36,213 nucleotides of DNA, from the NCBI GenBank assembly GCA_946536155.1, contig CAMNEB010000009.1, positions 1 through 36,213 on the forward strand, read 5' to 3'. Origin of the DNA: an uncultured Lachnospiraceae bacterium (lineage in GTDB: Bacteria; Bacillota; Clostridia; Lachnospirales; Lachnospiraceae). The position numbers were made by a program, and so were the translations under genes. Positions 28,546 to 36,213 of this stretch are shown here, piece by piece. Within the stretch, counting starts at the first letter, position 1. Every line of letters begins with the position of its first letter. Under the pieces are notes generated by a model. It saw only the letters and a list, made by a program, of their open reading frames with translations, was not told the origin of the DNA and did no database searches.

Positions 28546-29118
28546 ATGGATTACAACAACAATCAGAACAACCAGAACGCAAACGACGGTCAGAACATCA
28601 ATTATCAGCAGAATGATGTCCAGCAGGGCACATATCAGCAGGGTTCTTACCAGCAGGGTTCTTATCAGCAGAATACATATCAGCAGAACACTTATCAGGC
28701 AGGTCCCCAGCAGCCTCATTACTCATCACAGAGCAGCTTCACCACCGGACAGGGAAATACCTATTCCAATCCCGGAATGGATTATTCTTCACAGTACAGC
28801 AGCCCCTATGACCAGCCTGTACAGAAGCCCGGTCCCAATGCATGCCAGATCATATCACTGATCCTCGGCATCCTTTCCATCATCTGCTGCTGCTTTGGTA
28901 TCGTTTCCACCATAATGGCGGTTGTCGGAATCGTACTTGCCATCATCGGCAACAAGAACCACAAGCACGGTGTTGGTACCGGCGGTCTTGTCTGCTCCAT
29001 AGTCGGACTTATCCTTTCACTCATCATCCTCGGTCTGAGCGCTCTCGGAACCTATATCATCCCCGACAGCCTGAACGACCTTTATCAGACACTCGAGAGA
29101 TATGAGAACTACTATTGA
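28546..29118 (+). CDS. Gln/Tyr/Asn-rich N-terminus plus DUF4190-like membrane domain
   Basis: Disordered YQQGS/YQQNT repeat region, then paired TM helices ACQIISLILGILSIICCCFGIVSTIMAVVGIVLAIIGNKNH. Confidence 0.8.
   Translation: MDYNNNQNNQNANDGQNINYQQNDVQQGTYQQGSYQQGSYQQNTYQQNTYQAGPQQPHYSSQSSFTTGQGNTYSNPGMDYSSQYSSPYDQPVQKPGPNACQIISLILGILSIICCCFGIVSTIMAVVGIVLAIIGNKNHKHGVGTGGLVCSIVGLILSLIILGLSALGTYIIPDSLNDLYQTLERYENYY
28606..28695 (+). repeat. In-frame 15-bp tandem repeat (about 6 units, first one degenerate) encoding QQ-G/N-T/S-Y
   Basis: cagcagggcacatat / cagcagggttcttac / cagcagggttcttat / cagcagaatacatat / cagcagaacacttat read directly. Confidence 0.9.
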
Positions 29119-29602
29119 TGAAAGCGGAATAAATAAATCTGAAAAGCCATCCTCACGAAGGGGATGGCTTTTTAAAGAGTTTGATGACAGGGCTGTTTTT
29201 TATCTCGGACTTGTCATTGCGGGGATATGCGCCTCAGGGTGGTTTCTGTTCCCGTATGTGAACGGCTTTTTATCATCAAAAGAAGGCGTGCTCGGGGCAC
29301 TGTCTTTTCACGAATGTGCCTTTAAGAAAGCGACGGGACTGTACTGTCCGGGATGCGGCGGCACCAGGTCTGTCAGGGCGCTCCTGCACGGACACTTCAT
29401 ACTTTCTTTTCTCTATCATCCCTTTATCCCTTACTGTATCATCATGTGGATCCTTTACGAGGGCAGCCATCTGCTGGAGATACTGCATGTTCCGCATATA
29501 AAGGGGATGAAGTTCAGGACTGCCTATGTATGGACCGGCCTCGGGATCATTCTCTTGAACTGGATCGTGAAGAACATTCTCCTGATATACATAAACCTGT
29601 GA
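29102..29602 (+). CDS. DUF2752 family membrane protein
   Basis: ATGLYCPGCGGTRSVRALLHGHFILSFLYHPFIPY motif; several TM helices; overlaps the preceding gene by 17 nt. Confidence 0.88.
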   Translation: MRTTIDESGINKSEKPSSRRGWLFKEFDDRAVFYLGLVIAGICASGWFLFPYVNGFLSSKEGVLGALSFHECAFKKATGLYCPGCGGTRSVRALLHGHFILSFLYHPFIPYCIIMWILYEGSHLLEILHVPHIKGMKFRTAYVWTGLGIILLNWIVKNILLIYINL

Positions 29603-29609
29603 CGAAAGA

Positions 29610-30128
29610 TCAGTCGGAGAGGGTTCCGGATTCCGGTGAGGTCATATTTGCATTGGGATCGGCTTCTCCGTTCAGAAAGGTCATGATGACCTTGATGCGC
29701 TTAAAGGCACTTTCGTATGCTGAGGAGGCTTCTTCTGACCTGGCGGCTATATCATCGCCTGTAAGGGAATCGTCCGTAAATACCTGTAAGTAGAGCGCCA
29801 CGGCGCTGTTCATATAATCCGAGGCTTCATCGGCCAGATGCTCGAGATAATCGAATTCCGCGGGAAAATCAACGGCTGCAAAATCTGTGAAAGCGGAATT
29901 TAAGGAGCTTAACTTTGACGTTATATCTGATGCGTAGTTTTCAGACGATGCATCGATCCCGTTTATCTCGGAATCAAGGGCTGCTATCGATGAATTGAAG
30001 GAATCGACCGTTTCCCTGAATGCGGTAAGCTCTTCTGAGGAGGTGCCGCCGGCCCGGGCGTTTCCGCATGATGCAAGGAAGAGCACGATGACAAAGGCAG
30101 TTATCATTTTGGGAAGATAGAAGTTCAT
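29610..30128 (-). CDS. Hypothetical lipoprotein, predicted helical
   Basis: Signal peptide with lipobox LASC (ITAFVIVLFLASCGN); convergent with DUF2752 gene. Confidence 0.82.
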   Translation of the reverse strand: MNFYLPKMITAFVIVLFLASCGNARAGGTSSEELTAFRETVDSFNSSIAALDSEINGIDASSENYASDITSKLSSLNSAFTDFAAVDFPAEFDYLEHLADEASDYMNSAVALYLQVFTDDSLTGDDIAARSEEASSAYESAFKRIKVIMTFLNGEADPNANMTSPESGTLSD

Positions 30129-30248
30129 TTGCGTTTCCTTCGAAAAAGGTATTTGCTTAAAAGCCTGTACTATAATATCATATAGCAGATGGGTATGTCA
30201 GACGTTTAATGATATCTTAAAAAAATGAATTTTTCTTTTAAAAATCAC

Positions 30249-30277
30249 TTGACATAAACTGACTGCTTATATATAAT
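30249..30277 (+). promoter_or_regulatory. Consensus sigma-A promoter: TTGACA -17 nt- TATAAT
   Basis: Exact consensus hexamers with exact 17-nt spacing upstream of rpmF. Confidence 0.88.
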
Positions 30278-30351
30278 TTTTTGGTGTGTCGCAGATGGAT
30301 AATCTTGGCACCGATCGAATAGAAAATATAATGGATAAGGAGGTGTTTCAA

Positions 30352-30531
30352 ATGTCCATTTGCCCTAAGAATAAATCATCTAAAGGTCACAGAGACCAGA
30401 GAAGAGCTAACTGGAAAATGTCTGCTCCCACATTGGTTAAGTGCAGCAAATGCGGAAGCTTAATGGTTCCTCACAGAGTTTGCAAGAACTGTGGTTCTTA
30501 CAACAAGAAGCAGATCGTTGAGACAGACTGA
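30352..30531 (+). CDS. rpmF: 50S ribosomal protein L32
   Basis: MSICPKNKSSKGHRDQRRANWKMSAPTLVKCSKCGSLMVPHRVCKNCGSYNKKQI; ATG 30352 with AGGAGG upstream; track start 30286 is too early. Confidence 0.96.
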   Translation: MSICPKNKSSKGHRDQRRANWKMSAPTLVKCSKCGSLMVPHRVCKNCGSYNKKQIVETD

Positions 30532-30554
30532 TCTGAATTTAAGAATGTCTTAAG

Positions 30555-30590
30555 ACAGAGCGTTGCGGCGTGCGATGCTCTGTTTTTTTT
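30555..30590 (+). terminator. Rho-independent terminator/attenuator between rpmF and plsX
   Basis: ACAGAGC ... GCTCTGT followed by T8. Confidence 0.88.
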
Positions 30591-30651
30591 ATTGATTTTT
30601 ACAGTGCCTGCTAGTATATTTATCTTTGGTATTTTTTAGTGAGGAGACAGT

Positions 30652-31668
30652 ATGGCAGAAAGAGTAAATATCGCTGTCGATGCAATGGGAGGAGACAATG
30701 CTCCCGGGGAGATAGTCAAAGGCGCTGTGGATGCCGTTAACGGTTCACCCATAGTCAAAGTTTTCCTCGTAGGAAAGGAAGACCTTGTAAGAACCGAATT
30801 ATCCAAATATACTTACGATCCCGACCGTATCGAGGTAGTAAACGCCACAGAGGTCATCGAGATGTCCGAGCCGCCGGTCATGGCAGTCAGGACCAAGAAG
30901 GATTCTTCCCTTGTTAAATGTATGTACATGGTCAAGGAAGGAAAGTGCGATGCCCTTGTGACAGCGGGATCCACCGGTGCGTTTTTAGTCGGCGGACAGA
31001 TAATAGTAGGAAGGATCAAAGGTGTCGAGAGACCGCCTCTTGCTCCCTTCATCCCCACCACGGAAGGCAGATGCCTGCTTCTTGACTGCGGCGCGAATGT
31101 TGATGCCAGACCTTCACAGCTGGTACAGTTTGCCAAGATCGGATCGGCATATGCAAAGAAGGCATGCGGCATAGCAAATCCCAGGGTCGGTATAGTAAAT
31201 ATCGGTGCCGAGGAAGAAAAGGGCAATGCACTTGTCAAGGAGACTTTCCCTTTGCTTAAGTCAACCCCCGAGATCAATTTCATCGGAAGCGTTGAAGCCA
31301 GGGATATCCCCTACGGAGCGGCTGATGTTGTGGTCTGCGAAGCCTTTGTCGGAAATGTTATCCTCAAGATGTACGAAGGCGTCGGTACGGCATTGCTGAA
31401 AAGTGTCAAAGAGGCTATGATGTCAACGGGCAGGAGCAAGATAGGAGCACTTCTTGCAAAACCCGCACTCAAGAAAGAGCTTGTGAAGTTTGACACCGAC
31501 CGCTACGGCGGTGCACCTCTCCTGGGATGCAACGGACTCCTGGTCAAGACTCACGGATCGAGCAAAGCGATATCGATCACCAATTCCATCAATCAGTGCA
31601 AGCTGTTTGCGGAACAGAATATTAACGACGACATACGCGAAATGTTCAATATTTCTACAGATATTTAA
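30652..31668 (+). CDS. plsX: Phosphate acyltransferase PlsX
   Basis: [47 protein letters not shown]; position between rpmF and acpP. Confidence 0.97.
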   Translation: MAERVNIAVDAMGGDNAPGEIVKGAVDAVNGSPIVKVFLVGKEDLVRTELSKYTYDPDRIEVVNATEVIEMSEPPVMAVRTKKDSSLVKCMYMVKEGKCDALVTAGSTGAFLVGGQIIVGRIKGVERPPLAPFIPTTEGRCLLLDCGANVDARPSQLVQFAKIGSAYAKKACGIANPRVGIVNIGAEEEKGNALVKETFPLLKSTPEINFIGSVEARDIPYGAADVVVCEAFVGNVILKMYEGVGTALLKSVKEAMMSTGRSKIGALLAKPALKKELVKFDTDRYGGAPLLGCNGLLVKTHGSSKAISITNSINQCKLFAEQNINDDIREMFNISTDI

Positions 31669-31679
31669 GGAGGCTTTTT

Positions 31680-31919
31680 ATGGAATTCGAAAAATTAAAA
31701 ACTATCATTGCAGAGGTTCTCAATGTTGATCCCGAGGAGATCACCCTTCAGTCTACTTTTACCGACGATCTCGGCGCTGATTCTCTCGATGTTTATCAGA
31801 TCATCATGGGACTTGAAGATGCATTTGATATCAAGATCCCCGAAGAGAGCGCAGAGAAGATCACCACAGTCGGAGAGGCTGTTGAGATGATCAGATCCGC
31901 TCTTTCCGGAAACGAATGA
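31680..31919 (+). CDS. acpP: Acyl carrier protein
   Basis: [28 protein letters not shown] (phosphopantetheine Ser). Confidence 0.97.
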   Translation: MEFEKLKTIIAEVLNVDPEEITLQSTFTDDLGADSLDVYQIIMGLEDAFDIKIPEESAEKITTVGEAVEMIRSALSGNE

Positions 31920-32059
31920 TCCAAAATATCAGATCCTGATCCCGAAAGGCAGAGCATCAAACCGGGCATAGGCTGTGTTTTTTCTATGGATATCACTTAG
32001 ATAACACGGATACTTGTCCGGCGTTGCTTTTTCTTGCGGGTTCTTTTTGGGGGAAGCAT

Positions 32060-32758
32060 ATGGATATTGCTACATTAGGGGAACTGGAAAAAAAGATAGG
32101 ATATGTTTTTAAGGATAATGCACTGCTGGTGCGGGCTCTCACTCATTCGTCTTATTGCAATGAGCAGCTCATAAACAAGACCGGCGATTACGAGAGGCTT
32201 GAGTTTCTCGGGGATGCGGTACTTGAAGCGGTCAGCAGCGAATTCCTTTTCAAAAGGTATCCCGATAAAAAAGAGGGTGAGCTTTCCAAGATCAGGGCAT
32301 CCATGGTCTGCGAACCTTCACTGGCTTTCTGCGCAAGGGATCTTGATCTCGGCGTTTATGTCAGGCTCGGAAAGGGCGAAGAAAAGACAGGCGGCAGGGA
32401 GAGGGACAGCATCATCTCTGATGTCATGGAAGCCATCACCGGCGCCATCTTTCTTGACGGCGGTTTTGATAAAGCCAGAGATTTTATTTACAGATTTATC
32501 CTTTCGGATCTCGAGAACAAGCAGCTGTTCTTTGATTCAAAGAGCAATCTTCAGGAATATGTTGCAAAGAACCTGAAGAAAGAAGTTGAGTATAAGACCG
32601 TTGAAGAAACGGGTGAGGGTAATGATAAATTCTTCCGCTCGGCAGTCTATGTCGACGGGGAGGTTGTTGCCGAGGGTTCGGGACGCAGCAAGAAGGCTTC
32701 TCAGCAGGAGGCTGCATATAATGCACTCATAAAGATCAGGAGTACAGATGTTTCTTAA
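32060..32758 (+). CDS. rnc: Ribonuclease III
   Basis: YERLEFLGDAVLEAVSSEFLFKRYP signature; C-terminal dsRBD GSGRSKKASQQEAAYNAL; ATG 32060 preferred over TTG 32024. Confidence 0.97.
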   Translation: MDIATLGELEKKIGYVFKDNALLVRALTHSSYCNEQLINKTGDYERLEFLGDAVLEAVSSEFLFKRYPDKKEGELSKIRASMVCEPSLAFCARDLDLGVYVRLGKGEEKTGGRERDSIISDVMEAITGAIFLDGGFDKARDFIYRFILSDLENKQLFFDSKSNLQEYVAKNLKKEVEYKTVEETGEGNDKFFRSAVYVDGEVVAEGSGRSKKASQQEAAYNALIKIRSTDVS

Positions 32759-35700
32759 AAGTATTGAAATTCAGGGATTCAAATCGTTTGCGGTCAAGAC
32801 CGTTCTTTTATTCCACGAGGGAGTTACGGGCATAGTCGGACCCAATGGTTCCGGCAAGAGTAATATCGCAGATGCGGTCAGATGGGTTCTGGGAGAACAG
32901 AGTGTCAAGCAGCTCCGCGGAGGCTCGATGCAGGATGTCATCTTCTCCGGTACCCAGACCAGAAAACCGCTCAGTTATGCATATGTTGCCATAACCCTCG
33001 ATAATTCCGATCACGCACTTAACATCTCATACGAAGAAGTTACCGTTGCAAGAAGACTTTACCGTTCCGGAGAGAGCGAATATCTTCTCAACGGTTCACC
33101 CTGCAGGCTCAAGGATGTAAATGAGCTTTTTTTTGATACCGGTATCGGTAAAGAAGGCTATTCCATCATCGGTCAGGGCCAGATAGACAAGATACTTTCC
33201 GGAAAGCCCGAAGAAAGAAGAGAACTCTTCGACGAAGCTGCCGGAATAGTCAAATTCAAATACCGTAAAAACGCCGCTCTGAAAAAACTCGACAACGAGC
33301 AGAATAATCTTGTCAGAGTAAATGATATTCTTGCAGAACTCGAGAGACAGCTCGGACCTCTTGAGAGGCAGTCCGGTAAAGCAAAAGAGTGGCTCAAATA
33401 CAAGGAAGAATTAAAGACCATAGACGTCAATTCATTCCTGCTCGAAAATGAGAGTCTTACCAAATCCGTAAAAGATCTCCAGGGAAGGCTTGATGTAGCA
33501 TCCTCGGACCTTGAATCCACATCCGGAGAATACAATAAGGTCAAGGAAGATTACAGCAGCGTCCAGCTTGAGATGGAGGAGCTTGAGGAATCCATAGAAA
33601 AAGCCAGGGAACTGGTTTCGGGTGCGGATTCCGCAAGACAGAAGCTTGAGAGCTCCATTGAACTCCTAAAGGAGCAGATCAAATCATCCGGCGAGAATAT
33701 TACCCATTTCTCGGAGAGAAAAGAAGCACTTCTCGGAGAGATGGAGAAATACCGGAAGGAAAAGGATTCGATACTTGCGGATTCCGATTCTGAGGAAGAA
33801 CAGACCCGCAAGGTCGAAGAGGAAGCCGCATCCCGCAAGAAGATCTTGGATGACCTTCAGGAAGAGATCCGCAGACTGAATGCGGATGTGGAGGAGCATG
33901 CTTCCGGAATAATGGACGAACTCAAGAAGCGTTCCGAGATACAGGGACGTATCAGCCATCTCGAGGGTGTCATGCAGCAGATAGAGCTCAGAAAAGCCGA
34001 GCTGCAGAGCAAGATCTTAAGAGCCCGTTCCGATGAGGAAGCAAGGGAAGATGTAATAAAAAAGTACGAGGAAGCTTTTGAAAAAGTCAGCGCTGAGGTC
34101 AGTGAACTGAACAAAAAGGCTTCTGAGCTGGAATTCAAGGTTACCGACTACAGATCACAGCTCACTAAAAAAGATGAAGAACTCAGAGCCCTGCAGGAGG
34201 AATACCACAAGGAGAACTCCAGATACAGAGCTCTTCAGGATATTGCCGAGGCTTATGAAGGCTACGGTAATTCCGTCAAGAAGATAATGGAGCAGAAAGC
34301 CTCTAATCCCGGTATCATCGGTGTCGTTGCGGATATCATAAAGGTTGATAAAAAATATGAGACCGCTATCGAGACCGCACTGGGAGGAAACATCCAGAAT
34401 ATCGTCACAAGGGATGAAGCGACCGCCAAGAAGATGATCACCTTCCTCAAGGAAGGAAGACTCGGAAGGGCAACATTCCTCCCTCTTGACAGTGTTACGG
34501 ATCCCCAGGAACTAAAAGCCAAGGATGCCCTCAAAGAAAACGGCATGCTCGGACTTGCAAGCGACCTTGTGGAAGCTGCCCCCGAGTATGGAAATATCAT
34601 AAAGAGCCTTCTGGGAAGATTCATTGTCGCCGACAATATGGACAATGCGACAAGGGCTGCAAGGAAGTTCAATTATACTCTCCGCATCGTTACTCTCGAA
34701 GGCGAACTTTTGATGCCCGGCGGTGCCATCAGCGGCGGTGCTTTCAGGAACAACAGCAATTTCCTCGGAAAGAGCCGTGAGATAGGTGATCTTAAGGCAG
34801 CTTGCGAGAAGCTTTCTTCCGAGATTGAAAATAAGAAAAAAGATATCGACATAACCCGCGAAAACCGTAACGCTTCGAGGACCGAGCTGGATAAACTCAA
34901 GATGGATATCCAGAACAAGATCATCGAGCAGAATACCGCAAGGCTTTCGCTTCAGTCTGAGCGCGACAGACTCGGGGAAGAGAGCGAAAATGCCATCAGC
35001 CTCAAGTCCGAACAGCAGGATATCGAAAATGAGATCATTTCCGTGACCAATTCGAAGAACGAAGCTGCGGAGATCCTTAAAGAGAGCGAGACCAGGGAAA
35101 AGCGTCTCCGTGATGAGGAAAACGATCTTAATGAGATGCTCAAAGACAGGCAGGCTGCAGAGACAGAAGCTCTCGCAAGAGTAAATGAATGGGAAGTCGA
35201 AGTCCAGAAGATGAAGCAGGCCAAGGACTTCAAACAGGCTAACCTGAGCCGTGTCGAGGAATCCCTGGGCAATGCGAACAATGAACTTGAAAGCCTCAAT
35301 GCTTCCATCGAGAGCAACAATGTATCGATAAATGAGAAGCAGCTCCAGATCGAGGAGATAAAGAAGACCATCGAGGCTTCCTTTACCGAACAGGAGAAGG
35401 CATCGGATCTTCTGAAGAACTCGCTTTCAAGAAAAGAGGATCTTTCATCCAGACAAAAAGGTTTCTTTGAGATAACCGAGAAGCTCCAGGAAAAGATGTC
35501 ATCCCTTGACAAGGAAGTCAACAGACTGACCGTTCAGAGAGACAAGGCAAACGAGACCATCGAGATCCGCATCAATTATATGTGGCAGGAATATGAGATC
35601 ACGCTTAGCCAGGCCGCAGAGATGAGGGATGAGAATCTGAACGACCTTACCGTCCTCAAACGCGATGCCGCAGAGGTCAGGGACAAGATCAAGAAGCTCG

Positions 35701-36213
35701 GAGACGTAAATGTCGGAGCTATAGAGGAATACAAAGAGGTTTCCGAGAGATACGATTCGATGAAGACTCAGCACGACGATCTCATCGAAGCCGCAGATAC
35801 TCTCAAGAAGATCATAGAAGAACTTGATGAGAACATGAGGACACAGTTCTCGGAGAAATTCAAACTTATCAACGAAGAATATGACAAGGTGTTCAAGGAA
35901 CTCTTCGGAGGCGGACAGGGATCTCTCTCGCTCCAGGATGACGAGGATATCCTTGAATGCGGCATTAACATCTCGGCACAGCCCCCCGGCAAGAAGCTTC
36001 AGAACATGATGCAGCTCTCCGGCGGTGAGAAGGCACTCTCCGCAATAGCACTTCTTTTTGCGATACAGAACTTAAAGCCTTCGCCGTTCTGTCTCCTTGA
36101 CGAGATCGAGGCCGCACTTGATGACAACAATGTCGGAAGATTTGCAAAGTACCTTCACAAGCTTACCAAGAATACACAGTTCATCGTAATAACACACAGA
36201 AGAGGAACCATGG
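32748..36213 (+). CDS. smc: Chromosome segregation protein SMC (3'-truncated by window end)
   Basis: My translation from ATG 32748: MFLKSIEIQGFKSFAVKTVLLFHEGVTGIVGPNGSGKSNIADAVRWVLGEQS (Walker A); coiled coils; hinge; QLSGGEKALSAIALLFAIQ signature; CLLDEIEAALDD Walker B. Open to the window edge, so absent from the ORF track. Confidence 0.97.
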   Translation, partial: MFLKSIEIQGFKSFAVKTVLLFHEGVTGIVGPNGSGKSNIADAVRWVLGEQSVKQLRGGSMQDVIFSGTQTRKPLSYAYVAITLDNSDHALNISYEEVTVARRLYRSGESEYLLNGSPCRLKDVNELFFDTGIGKEGYSIIGQGQIDKILSGKPEERRELFDEAAGIVKFKYRKNAALKKLDNEQNNLVRVNDILAELERQLGPLERQSGKAKEWLKYKEELKTIDVNSFLLENESLTKSVKDLQGRLDVASSDLESTSGEYNKVKEDYSSVQLEMEELEESIEKARELVSGADSARQKLESSIELLKEQIKSSGENITHFSERKEALLGEMEKYRKEKDSILADSDSEEEQTRKVEEEAASRKKILDDLQEEIRRLNADVEEHASGIMDELKKRSEIQGRISHLEGVMQQIELRKAELQSKILRARSDEEAREDVIKKYEEAFEKVSAEVSELNKKASELEFKVTDYRSQLTKKDEELRALQEEYHKENSRYRALQDIAEAYEGYGNSVKKIMEQKASNPGIIGVVADIIKVDKKYETAIETALGGNIQNIVTRDEATAKKMITFLKEGRLGRATFLPLDSVTDPQELKAKDALKENGMLGLASDLVEAAPEYGNIIKSLLGRFIVADNMDNATRAARKFNYTLRIVTLEGELLMPGGAISGGAFRNNSNFLGKSREIGDLKAACEKLSSEIENKKKDIDITRENRNASRTELDKLKMDIQNKIIEQNTARLSLQSERDRLGEESENAISLKSEQQDIENEIISVTNSKNEAAEILKESETREKRLRDEENDLNEMLKDRQAAETEALARVNEWEVEVQKMKQAKDFKQANLSRVEESLGNANNELESLNASIESNNVSINEKQLQIEEIKKTIEASFTEQEKASDLLKNSLSRKEDLSSRQKGFFEITEKLQEKMSSLDKEVNRLTVQRDKANETIEIRINYMWQEYEITLSQAAEMRDENLNDLTVLKRDAAEVRDKIKKLGDVNVGAIEEYKEVSERYDSMKTQHDDLIEAADTLKKIIEELDENMRTQFSEKFKLINEEYDKVFKELFGGGQGSLSLQDDEDILECGINISAQPPGKKLQNMMQLSGGEKALSAIALLFAIQNLKPSPFCLLDEIEAALDDNNVGRFAKYLHKLTKNTQFIVITHRRGTM

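Noticed and set aside
28606-28695. CRISPR-like array
   Set aside because: Units are 15 bp, contiguous and in-frame within a protein-coding gene, with no spacers and no cas genes.
33173-36147. Series of Ser/Leu-rich minus-strand ORFs at the right end
   Set aside because: They are antisense to smc, which is open from 32748 to the window edge and therefore missing from the ORF track; Ser/Leu richness reflects antisense of Glu/Lys coiled-coil codons.

Overview
This 36.2-kb window is gene-dense and looks like a Lachnospiraceae-type (Butyrivibrio-like, Firmicutes) chromosome. That assignment rests on gene content and protein style only. Most of it is core metabolism: aroC, tgt-yajC, leuB-ilvD-ilvB, serC-serA, argH, asd, topB, and the rpmF-plsX-acpP-rnc-smc cluster. 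smc runs off the right edge. There is one tRNA-Thr(CGT). I saw no CRISPR array, transposase, integrase or phage gene. The most unusual content is two full-length GH13-family proteins about 15 kb apart that appear to have lost their catalytic residues. One (2213-4060) is isoamylase/GlgX/pullulanase-like and has lost nucleophile, acid/base and stabiliser. The other (18908-21121) is branching-enzyme/GlgB-like and has lost nucleophile and stabiliser. Both reading frames are intact, so they look like maintained pseudoenzymes rather than pseudogenes, possibly comparable to the non-catalytic plant isoamylase ISA2. Secondary points are a DUF5662 gene overlapping the first pseudo-GH13, a DUF1015 gene (ParB/SerK-like DGHHR motif) between serC-serA and the pseudo-GlgB, a degenerate-GGDEF/intact-EAL protein, a structured serC leader, an ilvB without an adjacent ilvN, and a DUF4190/DUF2752 membrane-protein pair. 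Motif comparisons were made by eye from memory of family consensus sequences. No database search was run.
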